Assembly: GCA_004138175.2 (NCBI GenBank)
Contig: RYFE02000009.1
Span: 62,001 to 126,000 of the forward strand
Direction of reading: 5' to 3'
Source of the DNA: Chloroflexales bacterium ZM16-3
GTDB taxonomy: Bacteria; Chloroflexota; Chloroflexia; Chloroflexales; Chloroflexaceae
Length of the DNA stretch: 64,000 nt
Each line of letters starts with the position of its first letter. The first letter of the stretch is position 1. Position numbers and translations under genes: made by a program. A model generated the notes under the pieces. The model had not been told where the DNA came from. It did not search any database and was given only the letters and a program-made list of their open reading frames with translations. Below are positions 52,904 through 60,945 of the stretch, piece after piece.

Positions 52904-52980
52904 AAGGTAAAAGGCAAAAGGTAAAAGGCAAAAGACGAGCTGCGATAGCCTTTTGCCTTTTGCCTTTTACCTTTTACCTT
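52904..52980. repeat. AAGGYAA heptamer inverted repeat forming the glycosyltransferase N-terminus
   Basis: Left units AAGGTAA, AAGGCAA, AAGGTAA, AAGGCAA (52904-52931) and right units TTGCCTT and TTACCTT types (52948-52980), with a 13-base spacer. Read in frame, the left arm gives Lys-rich and the right arm Phe/Leu-rich residues, that is, a signal-anchor-like start. Confidence 0.9.
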
Positions 52981-53490
52981 GGGCTCTACCTAATCACGCT
53001 CACCCAGGTCCACACCTTCGACGCCCTTTCCTATATCCTTGATGTTGACCGCAAGCCTTGGCCTGAGCTGTTTCACCCGCACCATCTGGCCTATGGCCCT
53101 CTCGGCGCATCTATCCGTAGCATTGCCCTCGCTCTTGGTTGGCAGGGCAGCTCGGCGATGCTTATTCAGGCTGCGAACGCCCTGGCCGGTGCCGCCGGTG
53201 TGGCTACCTTCTTCAGCCTGGCTCGACGCGCCACTGGCCGGGTTGGCCTCGCCGCCGTCGGGGCGCTGCTCCTCGGGTCGAGCTACGCCTTCTGGTACTA
53301 CGCGGTTGAGGTTGAGGTCTACACGATCGCATCCCTCTTCCTGATCATCGCCCTTTTTCTGATCATTGCCCTGTTGCGCCGCCCATCCCTGGCCCTCGCC
53401 GCCGCGCTCGGCTGCGTCCAGGGCCTCGCTGTGCTCTTCCACCAGACGAATGTGCTGCTATGTGTGCCGGCAGGGGTGGCGCTGCTCCTA

Positions 53491-53517
53491 GGGGACAGGG
53501 GACAGCAGACAGGGGAC
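53491..53517. repeat. GGGACAG heptamers in the glycosyltransferase gene
   Basis: GGGGACAGGGGACAGCAGAC and AGGGGAC: about four units of the ftsA-ftsZ array family, in frame with the first part of the gene. Confidence 0.85.
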
Positions 53518-53956
53518 ATGCGGCGCGCTGTTTCCCGTTACTGGTTGCTTATGGCCTACATCATCCCCCTCGCCCTGATCGTCGCAGGATCTTACCTCTG
53601 GGTCGGCCTGGGGGTGAGCGGCTTCCGCAGCTGGGGCGAGCTCTCGGCATGGATGGAGGGCTACGCCCGGACGGGCTGGTGGGGTGGGGCGGTGGATGGG
53701 GCGAAGCTGAGCGGCCTCGGCGTGGGCTTGAGTAGAACGGTGTCGCCGCCTGGCTGGGAGTTTCTCGCGATTGGGCTGCTCGTCGTTCTTCTGGCGAACC
53801 TGGGCGGGCTTAGGCGTGCGCCGCGTGCGCTGGTGTGGGCGCTGCTGGCATGGCTGCTCACCTACGGGGCCTTCTTCCTCTGGTGGGAGCCGGATAATAT
53901 CGAGTTCTGGATCGCATCGCTGCCGCCCTTCTACCTTCTCGGTTGGGGGTTGGGGG

Positions 53957-53973
53957 GCAGGAGTCAGGAGTCG
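53957..53973. repeat. Two GGAGTCA heptamers at the frameshift point
   Basis: GCAGGAGTCAGGAGTCG: the same family as the murG and murD insertions. The frame changes across it. Confidence 0.85.
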
Positions 53974-54904
53974 CTGGTCGATGGTCGCCCTGCTCAGCCT
54001 GGGGCTGGCGATGCTGGCGATCAACCTGGGGGCGATCCGGCAGCGCGGCGACGAGCGAACAGACCTCCAGCGGGCGATCACCGCAGCGCTGGCGGCCCAC
54101 AGCTCGCCGGGCGACCTGCTGGTTGTGCCCGATGGCCTGCTGGAACTCTACCTGCCCTACTACGCGAGCCGCGAGAGCGTCACCTCGCTGAACCAGGCGA
54201 TGACGGCGAGTGGCGGCGACTGGTCGGCGGCATGCGAGATGCTGCGTGGTCGGGTGGATCTGGCGATCTCCAGCGGTTACGCGGTCCTGGTCGCCGACGA
54301 GGCGATGCGGCCCACGCCCGCGCCGCCGGGTGAGCCGCCGAGCATGATGGAGCGCTTCGGGCTGACGCCCGACCAGGTGGCCGCCTGCTACGCGCCGCTG
54401 GCCCCGATGATGGTGGCGCTGAACCTCGGCGCGGGCATTCCGCCCTACGCCCGCATCCCCTCGGCCCAGGAGCTCGCTGACCGCGATGGGTGGGACTTCA
54501 CACGCGGGGAGTGGGGCTGGCGGGCGGCAAACATCGGCTCGGCCTCCGTCACAGAACAGGGCTGGGCGATGATCCCAGCGCTCGACCCGTCGATCAGCAG
54601 CCCGCCCCTTCAGATCGATGTCGCGCGCTACAAGGCGATCGAGGTGCGCATGGCGGCGGGTACGGCATCCCGCGACGCTCAGATCTTCTTCCTCGACGCA
54701 TCTGGCCATGCCGATGAGGAGCGCTCGCTGCGCTGGCAGCTCGACCCTGGCCCCGAGATGCGCACCTACCGCCTGAACCTGGGCGACACGCTGGGCTGGG
54801 GCGGCCAGGTCAGCAGGCTGCGTCTCGACCCGGTGGGCGCGGGCGACGGCGGGGCGGTGACGGTGGAGTCGATCCGGCTGGTGCCGTAGTTTCTTCTGTA
54901 TGAT

Positions 54905-55858
54905 TCAGCTGCGCCCTGCGCCGAGCAGGTAGGTGTAGAGGGCTATGCCGGAGCCAAAGGCGACCAGCAGCTTGACGGCGAGGGGCAGGGCCGATGGCGA
55001 GATGAATGCCTCGATCACACCAGCGATCACGAGCAGGGGCACGCAGCCGAGCAGCAGTAGCACGGCACGGCGAGCGGCCAGCACCAGGGCGGCGCGGCGG
55101 GTGAGCAGGCCGGGGTGGAGCAGCGCCCAGCCAAGCTGTAGCCCCGCGCCGCCGGCGATGAAGATCACGCTCAGCTCGATCACGCCGTGGGCCGCCACGA
55201 AGCCCCACAGGTTCGCCGCGAAGCTGAAGCGCTGGGCAGCGCCCGCTACGACCCCGAGCATCAGTCCGTTTGTCGCCAGCACGACCAGCGTGTAGACGCC
55301 GAAGGTGACGCCGCCAGCGAAGGCGCGGAAGGCCACCCCGATGTTGTTGGTCATGATCTCGGCCGAGCTGAGGCTGCGGCCCTCCTCGTTGATCCGCTGC
55401 CACCATTCGTTGCCAGCCTCGACATTAGTGATTACCTGTTCGGCACCGGGCACGAGCACACTGCCCAGGGTCGGGTCACGGTAGGTGATGATGAATGCGG
55501 CGATGGCGGGCAGCAGGAACATCAGGAAGGCCGCGAGGGTGAAGGCCCAGGTATCGCGGAAGGTGCGGGGGAAGGTGCTGCGGAGGAAGGTGCCGGTACG
55601 GCCAGCGCGCCCGCTGGTGTCATGGTAGATCGCGCCGTGACCGCGGGCGACCAGTCCGTTCAGGTAGGCGCTCACCTGATGACGTGGGAAGTCGCGCCGG
55701 GCGGCGGCGAGGTCGGAGCTGGCCTGGCGGTAGAGCCGGCCGAGCTCCTGGATCTCATCGGCCGAGAGCGCGGCGATGCCGACACCAGCCCGGTCGAGCA
55801 GGGCGCTCAGGCGCTCCCACGAACTGCGCTTGCGCTGAATGAAGTCATCGGCGTGCAT
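54905..55858 (-). CDS. SpoIIM/DUF95 family membrane protein
   Basis: A 317-residue protein: about 100 cytoplasmic residues (HADDFIQRKRSSWERLSALLDRAG, ELGRLYRQASSDLAAARRDFP), then about six membrane helices. The DUF95 pattern is clear: IMTNNIGVAFRAFAGGVTFGVYTLVVLATNGLMLGVVAG and LWGFVAAHGVIELSVIFIAGGAGLQLGWALLHPG. In sporulating Firmicutes SpoIIM localises wall-degrading proteins; in other phyla homologues are usually paired with RDD or MoxR-type genes, not seen here. It is 18 bases from the isopentenyl phosphate kinase gene on the same strand and converges with the glycosyltransferase. Confidence 0.88.
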   Translation of the reverse strand: MHADDFIQRKRSSWERLSALLDRAGVGIAALSADEIQELGRLYRQASSDLAAARRDFPRHQVSAYLNGLVARGHGAIYHDTSGRAGRTGTFLRSTFPRTFRDTWAFTLAAFLMFLLPAIAAFIITYRDPTLGSVLVPGAEQVITNVEAGNEWWQRINEEGRSLSSAEIMTNNIGVAFRAFAGGVTFGVYTLVVLATNGLMLGVVAGAAQRFSFAANLWGFVAAHGVIELSVIFIAGGAGLQLGWALLHPGLLTRRAALVLAARRAVLLLLGCVPLLVIAGVIEAFISPSALPLAVKLLVAFGSGIALYTYLLGAGRS

Positions 55859-55876
55859 CTTCGCCCTGGTGATGCG

Positions 55877-56686
55877 TTACGCACCACGGATTATCGTACC
55901 AGCGTCAAGATCATCATCGCCGAGGGCGGCGGCGAGCAGGCCGGGCCGTGTGCCGATCAGGCGCACCTCTAGGCCAGGGGTCGCCTGCACGAGTCGCCAC
56001 ATCAGGTCGAGCTTGCTGCGCATCCCGCCGGTCACATCAACGGCGTGGGAGCCGCTGGCACCATGCAGCACCGCATCGATGTTGTCCGCCGTGATCAGCG
56101 GGATGCGCTCGGCGTGCAGATCGACGCGCGGGTCGGCGGTGTAGACAGCGTCCTCGCCGACCAGGATGATCCGGGAGGGGCGCAGGTCGGTGGCGAGGGC
56201 CAGGTGGGCCAGCAGCTGCTCGGTGGAGATGATCGCGCTGCCCTGCTGGCTATCGAAGGCTACGTCGCCGTGGATCACTGGGATAAGGCTGTGGGAGAGC
56301 GCGACGCCGACCGATGCCGTGTCCCATGCGATGACCTGGCTGCCGCCGCTGCGCAGGGCGGCCGAGGGCTGGATCTCGACGGCGGGTATGTTGGCGGCGA
56401 GCAGGGCGTCCACCACGATCCGGTTCAGGCGCAGGGCGGCCCCGGCGGTGAGGGCGAACCCCATCCAGTCGGCGTCGGCGGCGAGGCCACGGTGGACGCC
56501 GTACTTGGCGGCGTAGTGGTGGCCGAAGGAGCCGCTGCCGTGCCCGATGATCAGGCGCAGGTTGGGGCGGGCGGCGCGGGCCTGGGCGATCTCGTGGGCC
56601 AGGCGCGTGATCAGGGGGAGATCGGCCGCCTCGCGCCCGGACTTATCGGTGATGACGGAGCCGCCGAGCTTGATGAAAGTATACAT
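55877..56686 (-). CDS. ipk: Isopentenyl phosphate kinase
   Basis: A 269-residue amino-acid-kinase-fold enzyme that phosphorylates isopentenyl phosphate to isopentenyl diphosphate in the alternative mevalonate route. The start YTFIKLGGSVITDKSG has the ATP-site K-x-G-G, and LIIGHGSGSFGHHYAAKYGVHRG carries the Gly-rich loop and catalytic/substrate His of the family. IPVIHGDVAFDSQQGSAIISTEQLLAHLA, ILVGEDAVYTADPR and HAVDVTGGMRSKLDLM are further hallmarks. The enzyme was first known from archaea, and a Roseiflexus homologue has been reported (from memory). The neighbouring UbiA prenyltransferase fits an isoprenoid role. No decarboxylase or other mevalonate gene is in the window. Confidence 0.92.
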   Translation of the reverse strand: MYTFIKLGGSVITDKSGREAADLPLITRLAHEIAQARAARPNLRLIIGHGSGSFGHHYAAKYGVHRGLAADADWMGFALTAGAALRLNRIVVDALLAANIPAVEIQPSAALRSGGSQVIAWDTASVGVALSHSLIPVIHGDVAFDSQQGSAIISTEQLLAHLALATDLRPSRIILVGEDAVYTADPRVDLHAERIPLITADNIDAVLHGASGSHAVDVTGGMRSKLDLMWRLVQATPGLEVRLIGTRPGLLAAALGDDDLDAGTIIRGA

Positions 56687-56689
56687 AGT

Positions 56690-56785
56690 GGAGTCGGGAG
56701 TCAGGAGTCGGGAGTCGGGAACTGGTTATTTCCCACTTATCGAGCGAGAATCATCCCGACTCCCGACTCCCGATACCTGTCCCCT
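56690..56785. repeat. GGGAGTC heptamer inverted repeat between UbiA and IPK genes
   Basis: The left block (GAGTCGGGAGTCAGGAGTCG and on, 56690-56720) and the right block (CCCGACTCCCGACTCCCGA, 56755-56773) are complementary, with a 34-base spacer. CCTGTCCCCT follows (56776-56785), a unit of the GGGACAG family. Confidence 0.9.
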
Positions 56786-57755
56786 AATTCGGGAAGAGCA
56801 TAAGTACGGTGAGCACCGAGATGCCCCAGAGCACAACGCTGCTGGCGAGGGGCATATCCTTGAGCAGCAGCTCGTCGGGCGAGCCACCTTCGCCGCGAAT
56901 ATAGATCAGGTAGAGGTAGCGAAAGATGGCGTAGATCACGAAGGGGATGGTGGCCATCAGCATCGGGTAGGGCTCCTGCGGGGCGGCAGGGGCCAGGAAG
57001 GCGGTGACGCTGTAGGCCATAATAATGCTTGCCGTGACGATTGACATCATCTGGTCGAGCATGGGCAGCGAGTACTCCTGCAGGATGCGGCGATGCTCGC
57101 CGGCACCGTCCTCAAGCAGCACCAGCTCGTGGCGGCGCTTGCCAATGCCCAGGAAGAGCGCCAGCAGCAGCATGCAGAGCAGCAGCCATGGCGTAATCAG
57201 CACATGGATCACGACCGCGCCGCCGATCGCCCGCAGGACGAAGCCCGCCGCTAGGACAAGGATATCGAGCAGGACGACATTCTTTAGCCAGTAGCTGTAG
57301 AGGAAGCCTTGGATGAAGATGTAGGTGGCGATGACGGCCAGGTAGCTGTAGCTCGGGTCGAGCAGAATCGCCGAGGGGATCGCAATGGTGATCAGGATGG
57401 CGGCGGCGATGATCCCGACCAGCGGGCTCAGCCGACCAGAGGCGAAGGGCCGGTTGCGCTTCTTGGGATGCGCCCGATCCTTCTCAATATCGACTAGGTC
57501 GTTGACCAGATAGATCCCGCTCGCGGCCATGCAGAAGATGGCGAAGGCACCGATCACCTTTAGGAGCGGCCAGGGGCCGACATCGGGGTTCCAGAAATGC
57601 CAGAGTCGCTGCTCGGAGAAGGCGAGGGCGGCGAAGACGAAGACATTCTTCACCCACTGGCGCGGGCGCATGGCCCGCAGTAGCTCAATAATCATATTGG
57701 GGCGCGCGGCGATTGTGGCCGCGCCGAGGGTTCGATCCGTCGAGAGGTTGTTCAT
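56784..57755 (-). CDS. UbiA family prenyltransferase (decaprenyl-phosphate phosphoribosyltransferase-like)
   Basis: A 323-residue membrane enzyme with about eight or nine helices. The N-terminal MRPRQWVKNVFVFAALAFSEQ is the signature of the decaprenyl-phosphate 5-phosphoribosyltransferase branch. The first Asp-rich motif is NDLVDIEKDRAHPKKRNRP (N-D-x-x-D-x-x-x-D), and a second conserved region lies at YSYWLKNVVLLDILVLA. These enzymes transfer a prenyl- or phosphoribosyl group; that branch makes the precursor of arabinose lipid carriers. The start ATG 57755 has AGGAG close upstream and follows the promoter at 57791-57819. It lies beside an isopentenyl phosphate kinase. The exact substrate is not certain. 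Confidence 0.88.
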   Translation of the reverse strand: MNNLSTDRTLGAATIAARPNMIIELLRAMRPRQWVKNVFVFAALAFSEQRLWHFWNPDVGPWPLLKVIGAFAIFCMAASGIYLVNDLVDIEKDRAHPKKRNRPFASGRLSPLVGIIAAAILITIAIPSAILLDPSYSYLAVIATYIFIQGFLYSYWLKNVVLLDILVLAAGFVLRAIGGAVVIHVLITPWLLLCMLLLALFLGIGKRRHELVLLEDGAGEHRRILQEYSLPMLDQMMSIVTASIIMAYSVTAFLAPAAPQEPYPMLMATIPFVIYAIFRYLYLIYIRGEGGSPDELLLKDMPLASSVVLWGISVLTVLMLFPN

Positions 57756-57790
57756 GATCTCCTGCCGGATGGGCGGCGTAAGGCTGTCTG

Positions 57791-57819
57791 ATTGTACCCG
57801 AGCCACCTAGAAGCGTCAA
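57791..57819 (-). promoter_or_regulatory. Promoter of the UbiA gene
   Basis: On the minus strand TTGACG (57814-57819), a 17-bp spacer and TACAAT (57791-57796). The start would be near 57784, which excludes the longer frame beginning at 57806. Confidence 0.75.
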
Positions 57820-57843
57820 TGAGGTTTCATGATGATCTGCCCC

Positions 57844-57872
57844 TTGACAGGGAGGCCCGTCGGAAGTAGATT
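57844..57872 (+). promoter_or_regulatory. Promoter of rdgB giving a nearly leaderless mRNA
   Basis: TTGACA (57844-57849), a 17-bp spacer and TAGATT (57867-57872). The expected transcription start, about 7 bases on, falls at or next to the ATG (57881). Confidence 0.65.
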
Positions 57873-57880
57873 CTAGCACT

Positions 57881-58465
57881 ATGCATGAGCTTCTGATCGC
57901 TACCCACAACCCTGGCAAGCTGCGCGAGTACGCTGCGATCTTCGATGGCCTCGGCCTGACCCTGCGCACCCTCGACGACCTCGGTATCAGCGAGGATGTG
58001 GAGGAGACGGGGGCAACCTTCGAGGAGAACGCCCGCCTGAAGGCCGAGGGCTACCTGGCCCTGAGCGGTCTGCCCACCCTGGCCGATGATAGCGGCCTAG
58101 AGGTCGCCGCGCTCAATGGTGCCCCTGGCGTCTACTCGGCGCGCTATGGCGGGGTCAAGGGCGCTGCTCAGCTTCAATACCTGCTCGACCAGATGAAGGA
58201 TGTGCCCTGGCATCAGCGTGTGGCCCGCTTCGTCTGCGTGATCGCCTTGGCTCGCCCCGGTCAGCCTACGCAGTTCGCTCAGGGCACGCTTTCCGGGGTG
58301 ATCGAGGCAGCCCCGCGCGGCACCGGCGGATTCGGCTACGACCCGCTCTTCTACCTGCTTGATGATGACAAGACTCTGGCCGAGGTTCCGGCTGAGCGCA
58401 AGAACCAGATCAGTCACCGCGCTGAGGCGGCGCGTGCGGCGCGGGTATTTCTGGAGCAGTGGTAG
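57881..58465 (+). CDS. rdgB: XTP/dITP diphosphatase
   Basis: A 194-residue Ham1/RdgB-type pyrophosphatase that removes non-canonical purine nucleotides. It shows LLIATHNPGKLREYAAIF at the N-terminus, EETGATFEENARLKAEGYL, the metal-binding LADDSGLEVAALNGAPGVYSARYGG, GTGGFGYDPLFYL, TLAEVPAERKNQISHRAEA. The start is certain from the family N-terminus, yet no Shine-Dalgarno is present and the promoter lies directly before it, suggesting leaderless translation. The next gene starts at the base after the stop. Confidence 0.95.
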   Translation: MHELLIATHNPGKLREYAAIFDGLGLTLRTLDDLGISEDVEETGATFEENARLKAEGYLALSGLPTLADDSGLEVAALNGAPGVYSARYGGVKGAAQLQYLLDQMKDVPWHQRVARFVCVIALARPGQPTQFAQGTLSGVIEAAPRGTGGFGYDPLFYLLDDDKTLAEVPAERKNQISHRAEAARAARVFLEQW

Positions 58466-59305
58466 ATGGCGTTTACGGTGACATCGCTGGCTTCGGGCAG
58501 CAGTGGCAACGCCCTCGTCGTCCAGCGCGACGATACGGCCATCCTGATTGACTGTGGGATCGCCCTGCGCACGATGGAGAAGCTGCTGCGCTACCGGGGA
58601 ATCGCCCCCGAGTCCATCCGCGCCCTGCTGCTGACCCACGAGCACGGCGACCACGCTCTGAGCGCGGCGGCCTTGGCCCGCCGCTACGGCGTGACGGTGA
58701 TCTGTAACGAGGCCACCCGCACGGCGCTGGGCACCGAGCTTGACGGGGTCGATGTCGATCTTCTGCCGGTGGGTGAGTCCGCCTGCGTTGGCCCCTTCGA
58801 TGTGCGCAGCTTCCGCCTGCGCCACGACGCCGCCGACCCGGTGGGCTACAGGGTGTCCGCCGATGGCGCATCCATGGCTTTGGCGGTGGATCTGGGTAGC
58901 TGGGACGATGACACCGCCGCCGCGCTCAGCGGGGCCGACCTGCTGGTGGTGGAGGCCAATCACGACCGCGAGTTGCTCAAGGCATCGGCCTACCCCTGGG
59001 CCACCCGCCAGCGTATCTTCGGCCCGCTCGGCCACCTTGACAATATGCAGTGCGGCGAGCTGCTGGCCCGCGCCGGGGTGCGGGCCAGCCACGAGGTCTG
59101 GCTGGCCCACCTCTCGGAGCAGACGAACTCGCCGCGCATGGCTGCCGCTGGGGTTCGCCGCGTGCTGGAGCTGGCCAACCGCCGCGAGGTGAGCTTGCGC
59201 GCCCTGCCGCGCCGCTCGGTGAATGGCCCCGGCGGCGCGCCCACCTGGCACAGCGATACGCGGCTGCTCCAGCAGCCGCTGTGGGAGCCACAGACCCCCA
59301 TGTAA
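58466..59305 (+). CDS. MBL-fold metal-dependent hydrolase (WalJ/YycJ-like)
   Basis: A 279-residue metallo-beta-lactamase-fold protein. FTVTSLASGSSGNALVVQ is the typical start of the YycJ/WalJ group, followed by TAILIDCGIALRTMEKLL and the metal-binding LLTHEHGDHALSAA (H-x-E-H-x-D-H, near residues 53-59). FRLRHDAADPVGYRV and VVEANHDRELLKAS carry further ligands. WalJ members are thought to act on DNA and affect replication-division coordination; here the role is inferred from family only. ATG 58466 abuts the rdgB stop (TAGATG). A 27-bp GC-GAA-GC hairpin follows the gene by three bases. Confidence 0.9.
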   Translation: MAFTVTSLASGSSGNALVVQRDDTAILIDCGIALRTMEKLLRYRGIAPESIRALLLTHEHGDHALSAAALARRYGVTVICNEATRTALGTELDGVDVDLLPVGESACVGPFDVRSFRLRHDAADPVGYRVSADGASMALAVDLGSWDDDTAAALSGADLLVVEANHDRELLKASAYPWATRQRIFGPLGHLDNMQCGELLARAGVRASHEVWLAHLSEQTNSPRMAAAGVRRVLELANRREVSLRALPRRSVNGPGGAPTWHSDTRLLQQPLWEPQTPM

Positions 59306-59307
59306 TT

Positions 59308-59364
59308 TCATATCAATGGGCAAAACGTGCCAGCGAAGCTGGCACGTTTTGCCCATTGATATGA
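59308..59364. terminator. 27-bp perfect hairpin, GC-GAA-GC loop
   Basis: Arms 59308-59334 and 59338-59364 pair perfectly around GAA, the longest in the window. It is followed, as at 1213-1232, by the small stem of TTTTAGGGCGGCAGCCCTAG (59369-59388). Confidence 0.65.
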
Positions 59365-59412
59365 TCGGTTTTAGGGCGGCAGCCCTAGTATTGAACATTC
59401 GGAGGTGGATCG

Positions 59413-60336
59413 ATGCCAATCGCAAAGATGGACTATATCTGGTTTAATGGCGAGCTGGTCGAGTGGGACAAGGCTACCATCCATGTGCTCTCGCACGTGG
59501 TTCACTACGGGACGAGCTTCTTCGAGGGCATCCGCTGCTACGAGACGCCTCAGGGCACGGCGATCTTTCGGCTGACGCCGCATATGCGTCGGCTGGTCGA
59601 CTCGGCGCGGATCTACCGCACCGAGATCCCCTACTCGCTTGAGCAGCTGGTGGCGGCAGTCAAGGAGACGGTGCGGGCCAATAAGCTGCGCGCTGGCTAC
59701 ATCCGCCCGGTGGTCTACCGTGGCTATGGCGAGATCGGCGTGAACCCGCTGGGCAACCCGGTTGAGGTGGCGATTGCCACGATTGAGTGGGGCAAGTACC
59801 TGGGTGCCGAGGCCATGGAGCAGGGCGTCGATGTCTGCGTCTCGTCGTGGAACCGCTTCGCTCCCAACACGCTGCCGGCCATGTCGAAGGCTGGCGGCAA
59901 CTACATGAACTCGCAACTGATCAAGATGGAGGCTCTGGCCAACGGCTACAGCGAGGGGATCGCCCTCGACCACAACGGCCAGGTCAGCGAGGGCAGCGGC
60001 GAGAACCTGTTCCTGGTGCGCGACGGTGTGGTCTACACACCGCCTGCCGGCTCGTCTATCCTCAGCGGGATCACCCGCGAGACGGTGATCACCCTGCTCG
60101 GCGAGATGGGTGTGGAGGTGCGCCAGCAGGTCATCCCGCGCGAGATGCTCTACCTGGCCGATGAGCTGTTCTTCACCGGCACCGCCGCCGAGGTCTCGCC
60201 CATCCGCTCGGTGGACAGGGTGACGGTCGGGGCGGGGCGGCGCGGCCCGATCACCGGCGAGGTGCAGGCGGCCTTCTTCGCGGTCGTTGAGGGCAAGCGC
60301 GAAGACGCTCACGGCTGGCTGGAGCTTGTGGATTAG
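59413..60336 (+). CDS. ilvE: Branched-chain amino acid aminotransferase
   Basis: A 307-residue class IV PLP aminotransferase that makes or uses Leu, Ile and Val. [48 protein letters not shown] is the family start. [24 protein letters not shown], and [30 protein letters not shown] with the PLP Lys follow, then [38 protein letters not shown] and the C-terminal [26 protein letters not shown] lies 8 nt before the ATG. It is probably a single-gene unit. Confidence 0.96.
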   Translation: MPIAKMDYIWFNGELVEWDKATIHVLSHVVHYGTSFFEGIRCYETPQGTAIFRLTPHMRRLVDSARIYRTEIPYSLEQLVAAVKETVRANKLRAGYIRPVVYRGYGEIGVNPLGNPVEVAIATIEWGKYLGAEAMEQGVDVCVSSWNRFAPNTLPAMSKAGGNYMNSQLIKMEALANGYSEGIALDHNGQVSEGSGENLFLVRDGVVYTPPAGSSILSGITRETVITLLGEMGVEVRQQVIPREMLYLADELFFTGTAAEVSPIRSVDRVTVGAGRRGPITGEVQAAFFAVVEGKREDAHGWLELVD

Positions 60337-60349
60337 GGGTTGGGGAATC

Positions 60350-60469
60350 AGGAGTCGGGAGTCAGGAGTCGGGGGGCGGGCCGGATACGGAGAGATAGCA
60401 GGTGATAGCAGGCGCTAACAGACCATGAAGAGACGCTCCCGACTCCCGACTCCTGACTCCCGACTCCCC
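60350..60469. repeat. GGGAGTC heptamer inverted repeat between convergent ilvE and rpmB
   Basis: Left units (GGAGTCGGGAGTCAGGAGTC, 60351-60370) and right units (TCCCGACTCCCGACTCCTGA and on, 60437-60469) flank about 60 bases. In RNA it would form a long stem at the ilvE end. The rest of 60337-60603 contains TATAAT (60495-60500) and a stem near 60551-60583. Confidence 0.88.
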
Positions 60470-60550
60470 TATTGCGCGGGGGGATTCCTTGGGCTATAAT
60501 GCGGCCCCGTGGGCGGCTGGGTGTTCAGCTCCTGGCACAAACGAAGAGGC

Positions 60551-60583
60551 CAGCGCCCCTTCGACGGGACACTGGCCTATCCT
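60551..60583 (-). terminator. Putative rpmB terminator stem
   Basis: On the minus strand AGGCCAG...CTGGCCT encloses a smaller CCC/GGG stem and is followed by CTTCGTTTGT. It lies about 20 bases after the rpmB stop. The U-tract is imperfect. Confidence 0.45.
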
Positions 60584-60603
60584 GACGCTAGCTGCAGAGG
60601 GAA

Positions 60604-60789
60604 CTAGCGAACTTTCGTCATGGTGCGTATGCACTGGGTGCATACGCGGATCTGCTCGGGCTTGCCCTCGCTGTTCTTCACGGTCATCTTCTGTAGGTTG
60701 GGCCGCCACATGCGGTTGGTGTGGCGCTTTGAGAAGCTGACATTGTGACCGAACGAAGGGACTTTGCCGCACATCTTGCACTTCGCCAT
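60604..60789 (-). CDS. rpmB: 50S ribosomal protein L28
   Basis: A 61-residue ribosomal protein. MAKCKMCGKVPSFGHNVSFSKRHTNRMWRPNLQKM is the L28 start. It has two Cys pairs (C-x-x-C near residues 4-7 and near 50-53, VCTQCIRT), so it is the zinc-binding form. It is transcribed alone from a promoter at 60848-60876. Confidence 0.97.
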   Translation of the reverse strand: MAKCKMCGKVPSFGHNVSFSKRHTNRMWRPNLQKMTVKNSEGKPEQIRVCTQCIRTMTKVR

Positions 60790-60847
60790 TACAGTTGTAC
60801 TCCAGATGGTGTCGCAATAAACCCTGAAATTTTCGCGTATCTGCGAG

Positions 60848-60876
60848 AATATACCATACCGCTACCTCTTTGGCAA
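60848..60876 (-). promoter_or_regulatory. Promoter of rpmB
   Basis: On the minus strand TTGCCA (60871-60876), a 17-bp spacer and TATATT (60848-60853), leading into an mRNA leader of about 50 nt. Confidence 0.7.
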
Positions 60877-60945
60877 ACGTTTGATGTGGGGTCTGGCCCA
60901 TACAGGCGACCTCAGATGAGATAAGTAAGAATAGGTGTCCCGCAC

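Larger units (their letters stand above)
52894..54889 (+). pseudogene. PMT/DUF2723-like membrane glycosyltransferase, frameshifted at a heptamer repeat
   Basis: Starts GTG 52894 and reads in one frame to about 53956, with polytopic membrane helices (AAVGALLLGSSYAFWYYAVEVEVYTI, a GT-39-like acidic periplasmic loop FDALSYILDVDRK..PWPELFHPHHLAY). The sense then continues one base over, from about 53980 to 54889 (WSMVALLSLGLAMLAINLGA, ...GLLELYLPYYASRE, ending VTVESIRLVP). Between them is CAGGAGTCAGGAGTC, two GGAGTCA heptamers. Fourteen bases cannot keep a frame, so the repeat is the likely cause. The very N-terminus (KRQKVKGKRRAAIAFCLLPFTFYL-like) comes from AAGGCAA heptamers, and LLGDRGQQTGDMRR from GGGACAG heptamers. 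It could be dead, phase-variable or a sequencing error. Confidence 0.75.

Noticed and set aside
60494-60901. Minus-strand frame overlapping rpmB
   Set aside because: It lies in another frame over a certain ribosomal protein gene and its promoter; no domain is visible.
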